The notes under the pieces: model-generated | Told to the model about the DNA's origin: nothing | The model's database searches: none | The model's input: the letters and a program-made list of their open reading frames with translations, nothing else | Assembly: GCA_013399115.1 (NCBI GenBank) | Contig: VXAA01006458.1 | Span: 51,634-115,633, forward strand | DNA from: Anseranas semipalmata | Lineage: Eukaryota > Chordata > Aves > Anseriformes > Anseranatidae | Direction of reading: 5' to 3' | Length of the DNA: 64,000 nucleotides | Part shown: in pieces, positions 24,901 through 36,900 of the stretch | Position numbering within the stretch: the stretch's first letter is position 1 | How the letters are laid out: each line of letters starts with the position of its first letter | Position numbers and translations under genes: made by a program

Positions 24901-27900
24901 TGGGGAAGGCTAAAAGACCCCCCTTTCTGCTCTCCACCCCAATTTAGCACCTTCCCCCTCTGGACCCCAGTCAGTGTTGCCTTAGCCCCCTCCATTCTCC
25001 CAGCCCCATCCAGCCCCAGGACCATCCTCTGGATGCAGTGAGATTTACAGCACTTGGATATCACCTGCAGCATCCCTGAGAAACCTGTGCAGGGAAGCAG
25101 GGGTCAGCCAGACACTTTACTGTGGGATACTGTGATGTACTTGTTTACCACTTTCTTACACAAAGTATGTTTCCTGGAGGGCTGTGGGACATGCCAGCAT
25201 ATGCATGCACAGCTGCGCAGAGCTGATATGGGATGGGGTATTGCTGTTTTGTAATATCCAAACACTTCCAGCAAACAGTAATGGGAAAAGAGAGGAAGAG
25301 GCATAATTCTGCATGTGCTGGTGAGTTGTCTGTGTGCTTGTAGAAAGCATTTTCTGGCTAAACTGATGCATTCATTCCTTCTGTCCCCAGTTCAGGTGGT
25401 ACTCTTGCAGGTGCTTTTTCTCATTGCCCTCTTTGCTGAGTCCCGTGGAGGTCATAAGGGTCTCCACTTCCAGTCTTTCAGAGTCAGTTTCAGGTCCCAG
25501 CCCTGTCTCCAGCGTTGCAGCTTGGCACATTGGGGCGGTTGTGGTCTTTCTGTTGTGCCTCCACCTCATCTCAAACTCGCATCTTTCCTTTTGCAGAGGA
25601 AATCGCTGATTGCTTTGGAAAAAGAAGACGAGGAGGAGAGAAATAAAACAATAGAAAGTTTGAAGACTGCACTGAGGACGAAACCAATGAGGCAATTCTC
25701 CTCCATTTCCTTGCTTTATTGCTCTGGTCATGGCTTTTGATTTGTGTTCTCTGGCAGAGGGGTTTTAGAAAAGAAATAGAAATGGGGCCTGCTGAGGCTG
25801 AGGAGAGGACTTGGGAGGCAAGGACCCTGAAACGGCACTTGCTTTTTTGAATCACCTCTAGTCATTTTGTTCCTCTTCCTCAGTCTATTTAGTGGCTGAG
25901 AACCATCAGCACCTTCACATCTGTTCAGAGTAATCAGACCACTTCTCCCTCCCCCCCAAATTTGCTCTCGTTTTAATTGGAACAAAATTAAAAAATGCCT
26001 TCCAGAATTTTTCCAAAAAATCCAATTTTTGTTGGTCAGCCAGCCCTTTGTTTCAAGTTCAACTCCCCTTGCACTTTTTAAAGGAATAAAATCATATGAA
26101 TCTTCAGGCTTTTGTGAAATGCAAGAAAAAAATGTTGCTAGGAGGTTTTGATGGGGAGGATAAAGAAAGGGTGGGACTCTCTCTGAATGTCTTTAGTTTT
26201 TCCTAAATTAAGTTTCTCTGGAGTCTGCATGCATGCATCTGAAAAATCTTTTAGATGCCTCTGATTGACTTTTTCAGATGGGAAAAAGTTCCATTAAGAA
26301 ATGCACTGCCTGTTATGGTTATGGAAGACACAGCTCTTGTTTAAGAATGTATTACACTCTTCCATTTCTCTTTTGCAATGGTTCTAGCAACTGTGTTTGG
26401 TTAGAAATTCCCAGGGTCAGGGGTGAGCACCTGATTTCCATGAAGCCTGGACCTCTTGGGTGCTGGCTCCTGCTGACCCCAGGGAGCAGGGGTGGTAGCC
26501 AGCCTCATTGTAGTTTGCAATTAAACATTCCAAAGTTCTTAAAAGTGGTTTGTGAGTTCACCTCAGTGGAAATCAGAGGGTTGCAGCAAGTTTCTATAGA
26601 AAATCTTACCTGCTGGACCTACTTTTGCCTCCAGGGAAGTGAACATCAAATTTCCTATTGACTTTGGCTAGAATACGAGCAGGCTTTGAAGCAGAGAAAT
26701 CAGTTTTCACTGAGAGTGCAATTACCGCTTTTGTTGGTGTGCATAAGCACTGGTGGTTCTAAATCAAACTCATCCCAGTGCTAGGATGTTCTTGGTTCAT
26801 TTGCTGTCCAAGCCCACTCCTTTTGCCAAAACAAAATATACCCAGCTAGAGTGGCATCGGGCAGGGAGATCCTAAAATGCAGGAGCAGCATGCAGTGAAG
26901 GAGGGTGGGTTACGTCTGTGTGCTTTGTTGAATCTGCGTCAGGCACTGCATGCATTTGCAGTCTGTATTCTATTTAGTAGCGTTATAAGCCATCATCAAA
27001 ATCTGAAATCCCTGCTTAAAAATGTGTGAGATGTGCACAGCGGAGGAGAAGGATGCGGGTGGTGAGGCAGGAGAGGTAGCAGAAGGCAGAAGGTCTGGCA
27101 GGCGTTGTGGGCATGGGCTCAGCTGACACTGGGGTTTCTATGGGTTGGCTGCAGCTGGGTGCGAAGACAACTCCAGGGCCAGGGAGCTTCTTCCTGTCCT
27201 GTGCAAAACTGGTCCCAAAGGACCAGCAGAAGTCCTGCAGGCTTTCTGCTATCCAAAGTCCGTTGCAGGAAAAAATATATAAAAGCACTCTGGGTTTACA
27301 AGAACAGACAAGTCAACCCTGTCTGTGGGTTAAGTGGTCCTTCAGCATTTGATTTTAAAACATCCCTCTTTCTGACAGGTTTGTAACCCGGTTCATCGAC
27401 CTGGATGGCTTGTCATGTATTCTGAACTTCCTCAAAAGCATGGACTATGAGACAGCAGAGTCTCGAATACATACCTCGCTCATTGGATGTATAAAAGCAC
27501 TAATGAACAACTCCCTGGGTCGGGCTCACGTCCTGGCCCATTCGGAGAGCATTAATGTAATTGCTCAGAGTCTGAGCACGGAGAATATTAAGACAAAGGT
27601 GGCAGTGCTGGAAATCATGGGCGCTGTGTGCCTGGTTCCCGGCGGCCACAAAAAGGTACTGGAGGCTATGCTGCACTACCAGAAATACGCCAGCGAACGG
27701 ACTCGTTTTCAGGTGGGTACCTCTCGACTCACCTCTCAGCTCCCGAAATTCGGCTCTGGGTCTGGGCGGATCGTCAGCCGCTGCTCTGGGGAGAGAGGGC
27801 CTCCCCAGACAGCCCAAATTGGAACTCTTGTCCCTTCCTCCTCCTGGGTATCTAAACGCCTGTGTGCATGATTTGTTACGGCCATTTGTAATTTTGATAC

Positions 27901-30900
27901 CCTGGGAATTACCCCAGAACAATACCGTATCTGATGAGAGCCACAGCTGAACAAAGAGTGGGAAAACAGTTATTTAAGGCAGCTCCCCCCCAGAATGCTT
28001 GCTTTTGTAGAGTTGTTGGGACTGCAGCTCTGCAAAGCTGCAGCACATCTGGATGGGCTGATTTTTGCAGACACAGGTGCTGGGATGGGCTGTGCTACAT
28101 CAGGCAGCAGCTGTTGGTCCAGAAAACATCACCAGCAAGCTGCTGCAGGGGCTTTGGGAGCACCAGGAGAAGTGGTTCATGCATGTGTCCTCTGGCAGCT
28201 CATGCAGCATCTAGGCTCTTAACTTACATTGTGTGTTTGACAGACGCTGATCAATGACCTGGACAAGAGCACAGGGCGGTATCGGGATGAAGTGAGCCTC
28301 AAGACAGCGATCATGTCCTTCATCAACGCGGTCCTGAGCCAGGGAGCAGGCGTGGTGAGCTCCGGGTTTCTCGGATAGGGTGGTCTTTTGGTGGGTTTGG
28401 GGTTTTTCAGTAGGGTTTTTGAGGAAATGCACCTTGCTGTGTTAACCCAACAACTGTCCCTTGCAGGAAAGCCTGGATTTCAGACTCCACCTGAGATATG
28501 AATTTCTCATGCTTGGAATCCAGCCAGTTATTGACAAACTAAGAGAGCATGAAAACTCAACCCTAGACCGGTGAGTGGTGACCCACAGCCCGCTGGTTAT
28601 TTTTCTCCTTTCCTTACATGCATGCTTTCTGGTTTTTGGACTTGGCCTCTGGGGAAAGCCACATGGGTCTAGACTATAGATCTGGCTCTTCTTGAGGAAA
28701 TGCTTTGGTGTCACCAGAGAGGGAGGGGAAAAACCCAGGCTTTGCAGCACTCAAGCGTAGGGTTGATTGAGCCAGGAAGGATGTGCCATCCTGGTGGATG
28801 CTGCCAGCCTTCCTCCTCCTCTTCTCTTCCAAAAGGCTCCTTGGAAAGGCTGTAATTACTTTGCCCTCTGTGTTTTTGAATTGGTTTCTCCAGCTGGCAA
28901 GGATGAGGATGAACACGTGGAGCTCCGGGAGCTCGAGACTGAAGATCCTGTTGATGTTTCAAGTCTCGCTTGTCTCTGGACCACTGCGTGCTAGTGGGCT
29001 GTTCTGGAAGCTGTTCCAAGCTGGCTGCCCGTTATTTATGGTCACATTCATATCTGCTTTTAACAGCTTTTTTTTTGTTGTTTCTTTCCTCAGGCATTTA
29101 GATTTTTTTGAAATGCTTAGAAATGAAGACGAACTGGAATTTGCCAAAAGATTTGAGCTGGTGAGTGTGAACGTTCCTGGTGTAGAGGCTGGCACTTGAT
29201 ATCACGGTTCCTTTTAAAAGCGCCTATGTGGACCAGGATAAAGTGCAGGCTTTTAGATCAAATTTGGAGGTTGGAGAGCTGTCTCCTGTTGCCCTGCTCC
29301 ATTGCCTCATCCCTCTTCTCGCCTGGCTTCAGACCTTTTGCCCTTCGTGGGGCACCTGGGACTGTCTGCATGCCAGGAGGGGATGGGCTCGCAGGGTTTG
29401 GTGTTGAGACTTGGGAAGCTTGGGTCAGATGCTTCCTGGGAGACAGGGGCCATATTCAGACCGTCTATGGCAGCATCTCAGGCCTGGGTGCGGTAGCAGA
29501 TGCAGTGACTTGGTACTGCTCTCCCTTGCCGCAGGGGTGACCCAACCAGGGTCACGTTGGTTCGATGGCCTGACCACGCTCTGCTCCCTCCCACAGGTTC
29601 ACATAGACACCAAAAGTGCAACTCAGATGTTTGAGCTGACGAGGAAGAGGCTGACTCACACAGAGGCCTACCCGCACTTTATGTCCATCCTGCACCACTG
29701 TCTCCAAATGCCTTGTGAGTACGGGGGGGCAAGCAAACTGCTCTGCCAGGGGCTCAAGTCCCCTGCCCGGGAGGCAGCCACATCCCTGCTGCTCCTCCCA
29801 GCCTCCCCATTTCTCCCATCCAGATAAAAGAAGCGGCAACACCGTCCAGTACTGGCTGCTGCTGGACAGGATTGTACAGCAGATTGTCATTCAGAGTGAC
29901 AAAGGGCAGGACCCCGACGCCACTCCCCTGGAAAACTTCAATATCAAAAACGTTGTCCGAATGTAAGTGCTCGTCCTCCTTTCTCGGGGCTTGCTGACAT
30001 GACTTTGGCTATTCAAGGGGGAGGGCAGGCAAGGCGGCGAGGTTTGGGAATCATCCCTGGCAGGCTTGGATCGTTTTGACCTACTCAACAAGATGTGCAT
30101 GTGAATTAAGCTCAACCCCTGTGTCCTCAGTGAGCTATTTCCCTTGACTGTCACTGTCACTGTTCCTTATTCATCACTCACTGCTCTCACAGTGACATTT
30201 CAGCTCCTCGGTTGGACAAGTCAGAGTCCCTGGAGCCGTGGAGGCAGCGAGCATCCCTGCATGCAAACCCCGCGGCCAGGAGCTGTGGGGAGGCAGAGCA
30301 GAGGTGTCAGAAATACCGGCATGGGAGCTGCACCCCACGCAGCCACAACTCCCCTGCACAGTGCTCCTCGGTCGCATTTCTTCCCAGTGGTGTTTGCTCG
30401 CTGACTGCACGAGGGTTGTCTCATAGCACTGCTTGTCTCCTACTTTTAGGCTAGTCAATGAAAATGAAGTCAAACAGTGGAAAGAGCAAGCGGAAAAAAT
30501 GCGAAAAGGTGAGTGATGGAAAAATGAAAGGTGTTAACTTGAACCTGAGCATGTACAGTAAGCTAAACAGATAACATTTACATATTTAACTGGATGGACT
30601 CTGTGGGAGTGGCTGAGATTATACCATGCTATGGGGCTTATGATAGAAGTAGATTTTAATTTCTTCATGGGTTCTGCAGCAGGGGGGCAGCCCTGGCCAG
30701 TGTATTATGTGCACAACACACACTCCCTTTCTTCAACTGCACAACTTCTCTCCTGGGCAGCACGGGGTTTATAACCCTGCACGCTGCTTGCTGTTTGCCA
30801 TACCAGGAGTGTTTGTCACCTGAAAGAGGTTTCACGGGCTGGTTTGGGGGGCTATTTCAGAGCACACCGAGCTTCAGCAGAAACTGGAGAAGAAGGAGCG

Positions 30901-33900
30901 GGAATGTGACGCCAAGGCCCAGGAGAAGGAAGAAATGATGCAGACGCTAAACAAGATGAAGGAGAAGCTGGAGAAGGAGTCCAGTGAGCACAAGCAGGTC
31001 AAGCAGCAGGTGGCGGATCTCACAGCGCAGCTCCATGAGATGAGCAGGGTGAGGCCCCAAACCTCCTCCCCGTTGTGGCCATGTCCCAGATCCCCCAAAA
31101 GTGCCGAAGGATGATTTCTGGAGGCCAAGCTGCACAGAGGGCTGTGAAAGATGCTTGTTGGGAGGGTCACCAAGATATCCATCCCTGGGAATAGGGTGAT
31201 TTCACCTCTCTGGCTGCATTGGACCTCAGTCAAGAGTGCTGAAGCCTTTGGATACTTCCTACGCTGGTTAAATTTTGGCAAAAAAAAAAAGAGGCATTTT
31301 TGGATGGTGCCCACCCTCTGTATGACCAGTTCCTCCTCTCTTTCTCTCTCAGAGGGCAATTTGTGCTGCTGGCCCCGGAGGACCTCCCTTGCCACCAGGA
31401 GCTCCTGGTGGCCCTTTACCTTCTCCAGCTCCAGGATCTCTCCTTCCCCCTCCACCANNNNNNNNNNNNNNNNNNNNNNNNNNNNNNNCCACCACCCGGC
31501 CCCCCACCCCTGGACGGGGTGATGCCCCCCCCAGGAGCACCGCTGGGCTTTGCCTTCAAGAAGAAGAGCATCCCACAGCCGGCAAACGCACTCAAGTCCT
31601 TCAACTGGTCCAAGCTGCCAGAGGTAAGCCAGGGGTTCCCCATTCGTTCTTTCAGAGCACAAAACCAGAGGTGCCAAAGGGGGCACCCCAACCTGCAGTG
31701 CTCCCACTGTCTTTCAGAACAAGTTGGCAGGCACTGTGTGGACCGACATAGATGATGCAAAAGTGTTTAAAATCCTGGACCTCGAAGACCTGGAAAGGAC
31801 GTTCTCCGCCTACCAAAGACAGCAGGTAACGGCTGGCCGGGGCTGTGTGCAAGCATCTGGGACAGATGCCGTGGTTATGAAGTTGCTCAGTTTCACGTGT
31901 GGTCTCATAATGCGCCTCCTGTCATTATTTCACTCGAGCGCTGTGTTTGCCAGATCGACTTGATCTGGTTTATCCTCTCATTTGCATGCCATGCCTTTGC
32001 CTTGAAATGGTAGCTCACAGCTAGATGTGACCGATTTCGCCACTACCCACGTACCTGACCGCGTGCGTCATGGCGCGAACACGCCCGTGTCATGAAGATG
32101 GATCACAAAACAAACAAAAATGACAGGGAATGTATGAAAATAGCCCCCAGATGTGGTCACGGTTGAGTAATTTTGGGATCACTCTTAACAGCAACTGCTT
32201 CATGTCTCTGTATTGGGTGGAAAATTTATATCCCTCTCTGGCCAAGAAGGACTAAGTTTTACCCACATCTACCATGGGTGGATCTCTTCTTTTATTTTTG
32301 TAGTGAGCCCAGAGCAAAATGCGAGCTTTGAACAAAAAGCAAGTCCCAAACCAAAATAATGACACTGCAGACAAAAGTCTCTGCTTTTTAATCTCCTTCT
32401 CAAGCAATATGGCCCCAGTTTGGAAGGCATCAAAACACATGAAGAAAATTAGACACTTGTTTTACTCCAGGCAGGACCAATAGTGGTCAAAAGCCATGAG
32501 CTTCTGAAGAAAGCAGGAGAAAAAGTAAGAGAGAGGCTGAAAACATTGTGCTCACCTGCTGAATGTCTGGCTGGATTGCGGGGAGGAGAGGCCAGGCTGT
32601 TCTGCTCGTGCCAGGCTCAAGTGGAGGGATGGTGCTGGGAAGGAGCAGACCCATCACATAAGCTCCTTAGACAACACGAGAGCTTAATCTCTTCCAGAGG
32701 TTAATGCAGGGCAAGATCAGGATGGATTAGAGCAGTGCAAATATCAAGAGTAACCCATCAGGAGTAGGTGCTGCCCTAGTGTGTTTTGAGAATAGGTGAT
32801 ACAGTGCTGGCTCTTTCCCCCAGTGTTTTTGGAGCTTGACTCCTTAAGGGCCCATCTGAAGATGAGATGGAAATGGAAAGGAAGCAGGAATACAAACCTA
32901 GGGTGTCCATGGGACAGCTTCCCCTCTGGCCAGAGTCGGTGAATCACCTGGTGTGCTGCAGATTACTGCCAGGCAGAAATCTAAACATAGTTTGGCTTGG
33001 CTGAGGTCCTGCTGGGTAAAGTGGCTGGCTAGTTTGGGGGCCACCAAGGAGGGGGAGATGCTGCATGCTGCAAGGAGAGCTATGGCATGGGTCTGTGGCC
33101 CAAACAGGACAAGCACTGAAAGGGAGCCAAAGATGGAAGCCAGAGACTGGGGTGGGACTGACAGAAGATGCTGTGAGAGCAACTGGAAGGGAGATGTGGA
33201 AAGAGGAGGTGAAATGTCACCCATGGAATGCTGCTGTGGCTGGATGCCAGCCAGGCCACTATCGCTGGGGCGGGAGCCACCCGTGGGTGTACAACGCATG
33301 AATTCATGGCCCACCAGCACCTCATGGCAGCACTGTTTTGTGCAAGTGGAGTGCTGTGACCATGCCCCTGGTCCCAAGCGTGTGTCCTTGCCCACCTCAA
33401 GTCCCCAGAGTGCCCACAGCTGCGGGTGGCACCCATGGAAATCCCCAGCTTTCCACAATGGCAGGGTCTTGTTCTGTCCAGAGATTGCAGAGCACCTCCT
33501 GAGTGTGCAAAGCTAGGCTGTTGAGGTGGAAAATGCAGCCCTCCAAGACAATTTATTTTTTCTATTACTGGGTTATGCACCCTGGAATGCTTACAGTTGG
33601 GAGGTGGCCTGAAAACTGTAAATAATCCTTACTCTTCGCCACCACTACAAAGATTTGGTGTCTGGAAGGTCTCTGCTGGATGGGAGCTGTGAGTGTTCTT
33701 CATTGCTTGGGCCACCAAGTTCAGTCAATGAGAATTGCCTGTCCTTTGGGGGAAGGATGATAAACTAATGTCTTAATAACTCGCAGCATTTTCAATCTCA
33801 AGCAGGGATTTCTCCTCTTCTCTCCCTGTCTCGAACCCTTTACTGAAAGTCACTTACTCAACGATTACATCTATCACTTCCCCTGAGACATGATATCCAT

Positions 33901-36900
33901 AGGGCTTGGGGCATCAGTGTTTGCCCGTCTGTTCATGTAGAGGACTGGCATCGCCAGGGTGTGCATCACTGCAGCCGATGGGTTGGGGGCAGCTTGCGGA
34001 GGTGTGTGTGGGGCAAGGACATCTCAGACCCCCTTGGAGCAGCTGTGGTGGCTCTGTTATGGATGGGACTTGGCTGCTTGTATTGTCATAGTGCCTGGAA
34101 ATCCCCGTCTGAGTAGTGCACAGACTTAACTACATTCTTAGTTTTAAGCATCTCCTTGAATGCTTTTCCCACATCCCAAGTTGGAAGGTAAACGCAGGCT
34201 GTGGAGTGAACTCTGCAGCTCTCAGGAAAGGGCCCTTCCCCACGGAGAGGACAGGAGCACCCAGGGATTCATCCCTGGGAGCATCCCTGCTCCATGCTGG
34301 GCAGAACATCGTCGCTTGCCCAAAACTACCAGGAGAGCAGATGTCTCCCAGCTCACATCCTCCTGTCCTCAGTGCCAGGGCTCTGAAGGTGTCCCTGTGC
34401 CCGGAGGAGTGCATGATATCAGCACTAACCAACCTTGCTAGATGTAGTAGAAAAACACACATGGGCTTCACAATTCGTGCTGTGGCATGAGGAGCCAGCA
34501 GAGCTGGGGGCAGCTGCTCAAGGGCGTGCATATGGTGATGGAGAAAAGCAAGTCTAGTGCCATCAGGGGTCAGATGTGCTAGGCAGGGGTCTGCACCTCC
34601 GTCAGACATGTTTTGGGAGCTGAGGCTGGGAGCAATGCTGGTAAGTGGCAGTGATGCAGCTGGGGCAGTCCTGGGATGTGCCAGGTCCAGCGAGTGCGGT
34701 AAAAGAGCTGGGGCCAAGTGGAAAAATACATGTTGATTGAATTGGGGGCTTAGCAGTGAGCTAGGAAAGCATTTGTTTTCCAAAAAAGGATGAAAGAAGA
34801 AAATCCTCCAGCTCCTCTATGTGAGCAAGAACAACCTGCCCATGGGCCAGGGGCAGCAGGGGCTGGGGATGTTTGCGGGGACAATGGCAGCATATTTAAA
34901 ATTACTCCTCCTTTCACCACCATCCTTCAGCAGAGGCTGGATCATGGTTTGTGCAAGAGAAAGGGGCAGAGATGAGGCTTGTTGAGGCAGAGAGGGAGGT
35001 TTTTTCTTAATGAGCCTTTTCTGTGCATTGGGAGCTCTCCTGGAGAAGGCAGAGGGCAGAAGGACCACCCCATCCTTCTGCTCTCCAGTACCATGGGGCA
35101 GGTGCAAGCATCAGGATGGAAGGAGAGCTTCCCGATTACCAGTTAAGTGACCAACAAGAAACCCATTCCTGCTCCAGGGAGAGCTTCATGCCTGTCTGAT
35201 GAAGGAGCTGGCTCGGAAGAGGTTGCTTTATCAAACACCGCTCCTTTACCACCTCGACCGATCCGTGGAGTCAAATTCTGCTTTGGCAGCAGCCCCATGT
35301 CCAGCTAAATTGTAGGGCTGCATTTCTCATCTAATCTCTCTGAAGTACAGCAATAGCAGCTTGGGTATCTTTATTTAGGGTCTGTCGGCCCCCCTTTCCT
35401 TGCAAAGCCGCTGCTGAAGGAAGCCCTGGCACCTCCGCTGAGTGGGCCGGGACGCTCAGGAAAGGGTTGGTTCTTTGTTTCCTTGGCTGATGTTTCGTTG
35501 TCTCCCGGCACGTTTTGTTCTGCTTCTCGGCCGCAGCGTTTTTTTCCGCGCTCCAGAAAGCTTCACACGTTGTTCGTTCTGAACCTTTGCTGGGAACCAT
35601 TTGCATACAAAAAGCCACGGGGAGAGAGGGTGCGGGGGGCTTGGGCTCAGCCCCCCGCCAGGTGTCCGTGGCCAAGCCCGGGCTGTTCTGTGTCGTCCAA
35701 CAGAGCCATTTTCCATCCTCCCTCCCAAACCCACGCACGGTTCCTGGGCTGATAAAGCGTTGGCAGCCGGTCAGGGGAAAACCTACATAAACAAGGTTTC
35801 CTTTAAAAAGGCGGTGATGATGTTTGGAGATGACTAACTCAAACCAGGCATGTGGGCCGGTGGTCACCTCCGAGCAGAGGGGCTGGAAGGAAGTGCTGTT
35901 GTAAATGAACTGCGTTTGGAGTCCACCTACCTCCAGAGGACCTCTGGCCGCTGCATGCCCTCTTTTTTTCTTTTTTTTTGTTAAAAAAAACAGTAACAAA
36001 CTATTTATGCACCTTTGCAATCTCCCTCCCCATCACAGATCTGCTGGACCTTGAGCCAAGCCAAAAAAAAAGACGCAGCCCAGCAAACGAGGAGGGAAAA
36101 CTCTCTTGTGTGTGTGTGGTCTCATGGTACCGGCTTTGCTGCACGTGCTTCCAGTCTGCCGACCAGGGATGCGGGGTGGGGGGAGCCCGGCAGGCAAAGG
36201 GGGTCTTGGGAAGAGCTAAGTGCAGGCTGGGCGTCAGGGTAGTGTTTGGCCAGGCTGCCAAGCCCCACGGAAGGGTTGTTTTCCCTGTAGGAGGAGAAGT
36301 CGAGGGGAAACGTGTTACCATGGCAAATGGTAAAGTTTTGCTGCGGCAAGATTTGCTCCGGGATGAGAATCTCGTTATTTCCACTTGAAAGCCCTGTTTT
36401 TCCTGGCAGTTGTGTTGATGTTTCGTCCTCTCAGACTCGCAAAACCCAGCAATTTTCTTCCCCGGCATGGCGGGCTGAGCGGCGCTGCTTGGGGCCAGCG
36501 CTGTGGGCTGGCGCGGAGCGGTGGCAGGGCTTGGCGGAGGTCCCCTGCGTGCCCCCCAGCACCCTAGTGCAGAAGCACCTTGGCGTGACCCCTCCTGAAG
36601 CACCCCCCTTCGTCCCCTTCCGCACCTCCTCCTCCGCATCCCTTCATCCCCACCACACTCCCATCTGCATCCTCCGTTTGTCGGCTCTGGCAGACCCCAA
36701 ACGCTTCCCCTTGCTGCTGACCCCGCTGTATGATGCCCTCCCGTGACCGTGCTTTGATTCCTTTTGGTTTTGCGGAGATCACTGAATTGCATGTGTTTTT
36801 ACTGCCTTTTTCCATGCTTCTGCTATGGCTGTAGGACTTCTTTGTGAGCAGTAACTCCCGGCAGGTAAGTGAGCATCCGCAGGTGGTGGAGCGCATGTGG

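Noticed and set aside
31458..31488. Frameshift pseudogene reading of DAAM1 at the FH1 exon
   Set aside because: The apparent shift comes only from the arbitrary N count; both sides encode intact conserved sequence.
30874..31707. 277-codon minus-strand frame across the FH1 region
   Set aside because: It is the antisense shadow of DAAM1 exons 12-13, runs through the N gap and has no own features; its length reflects Glu/Lys- and Pro-rich codons on the other strand.
34130..34783. 217-codon minus-strand frame in intron 14
   Set aside because: No similarity recognised; neighbouring frames are also open, which points to base composition.
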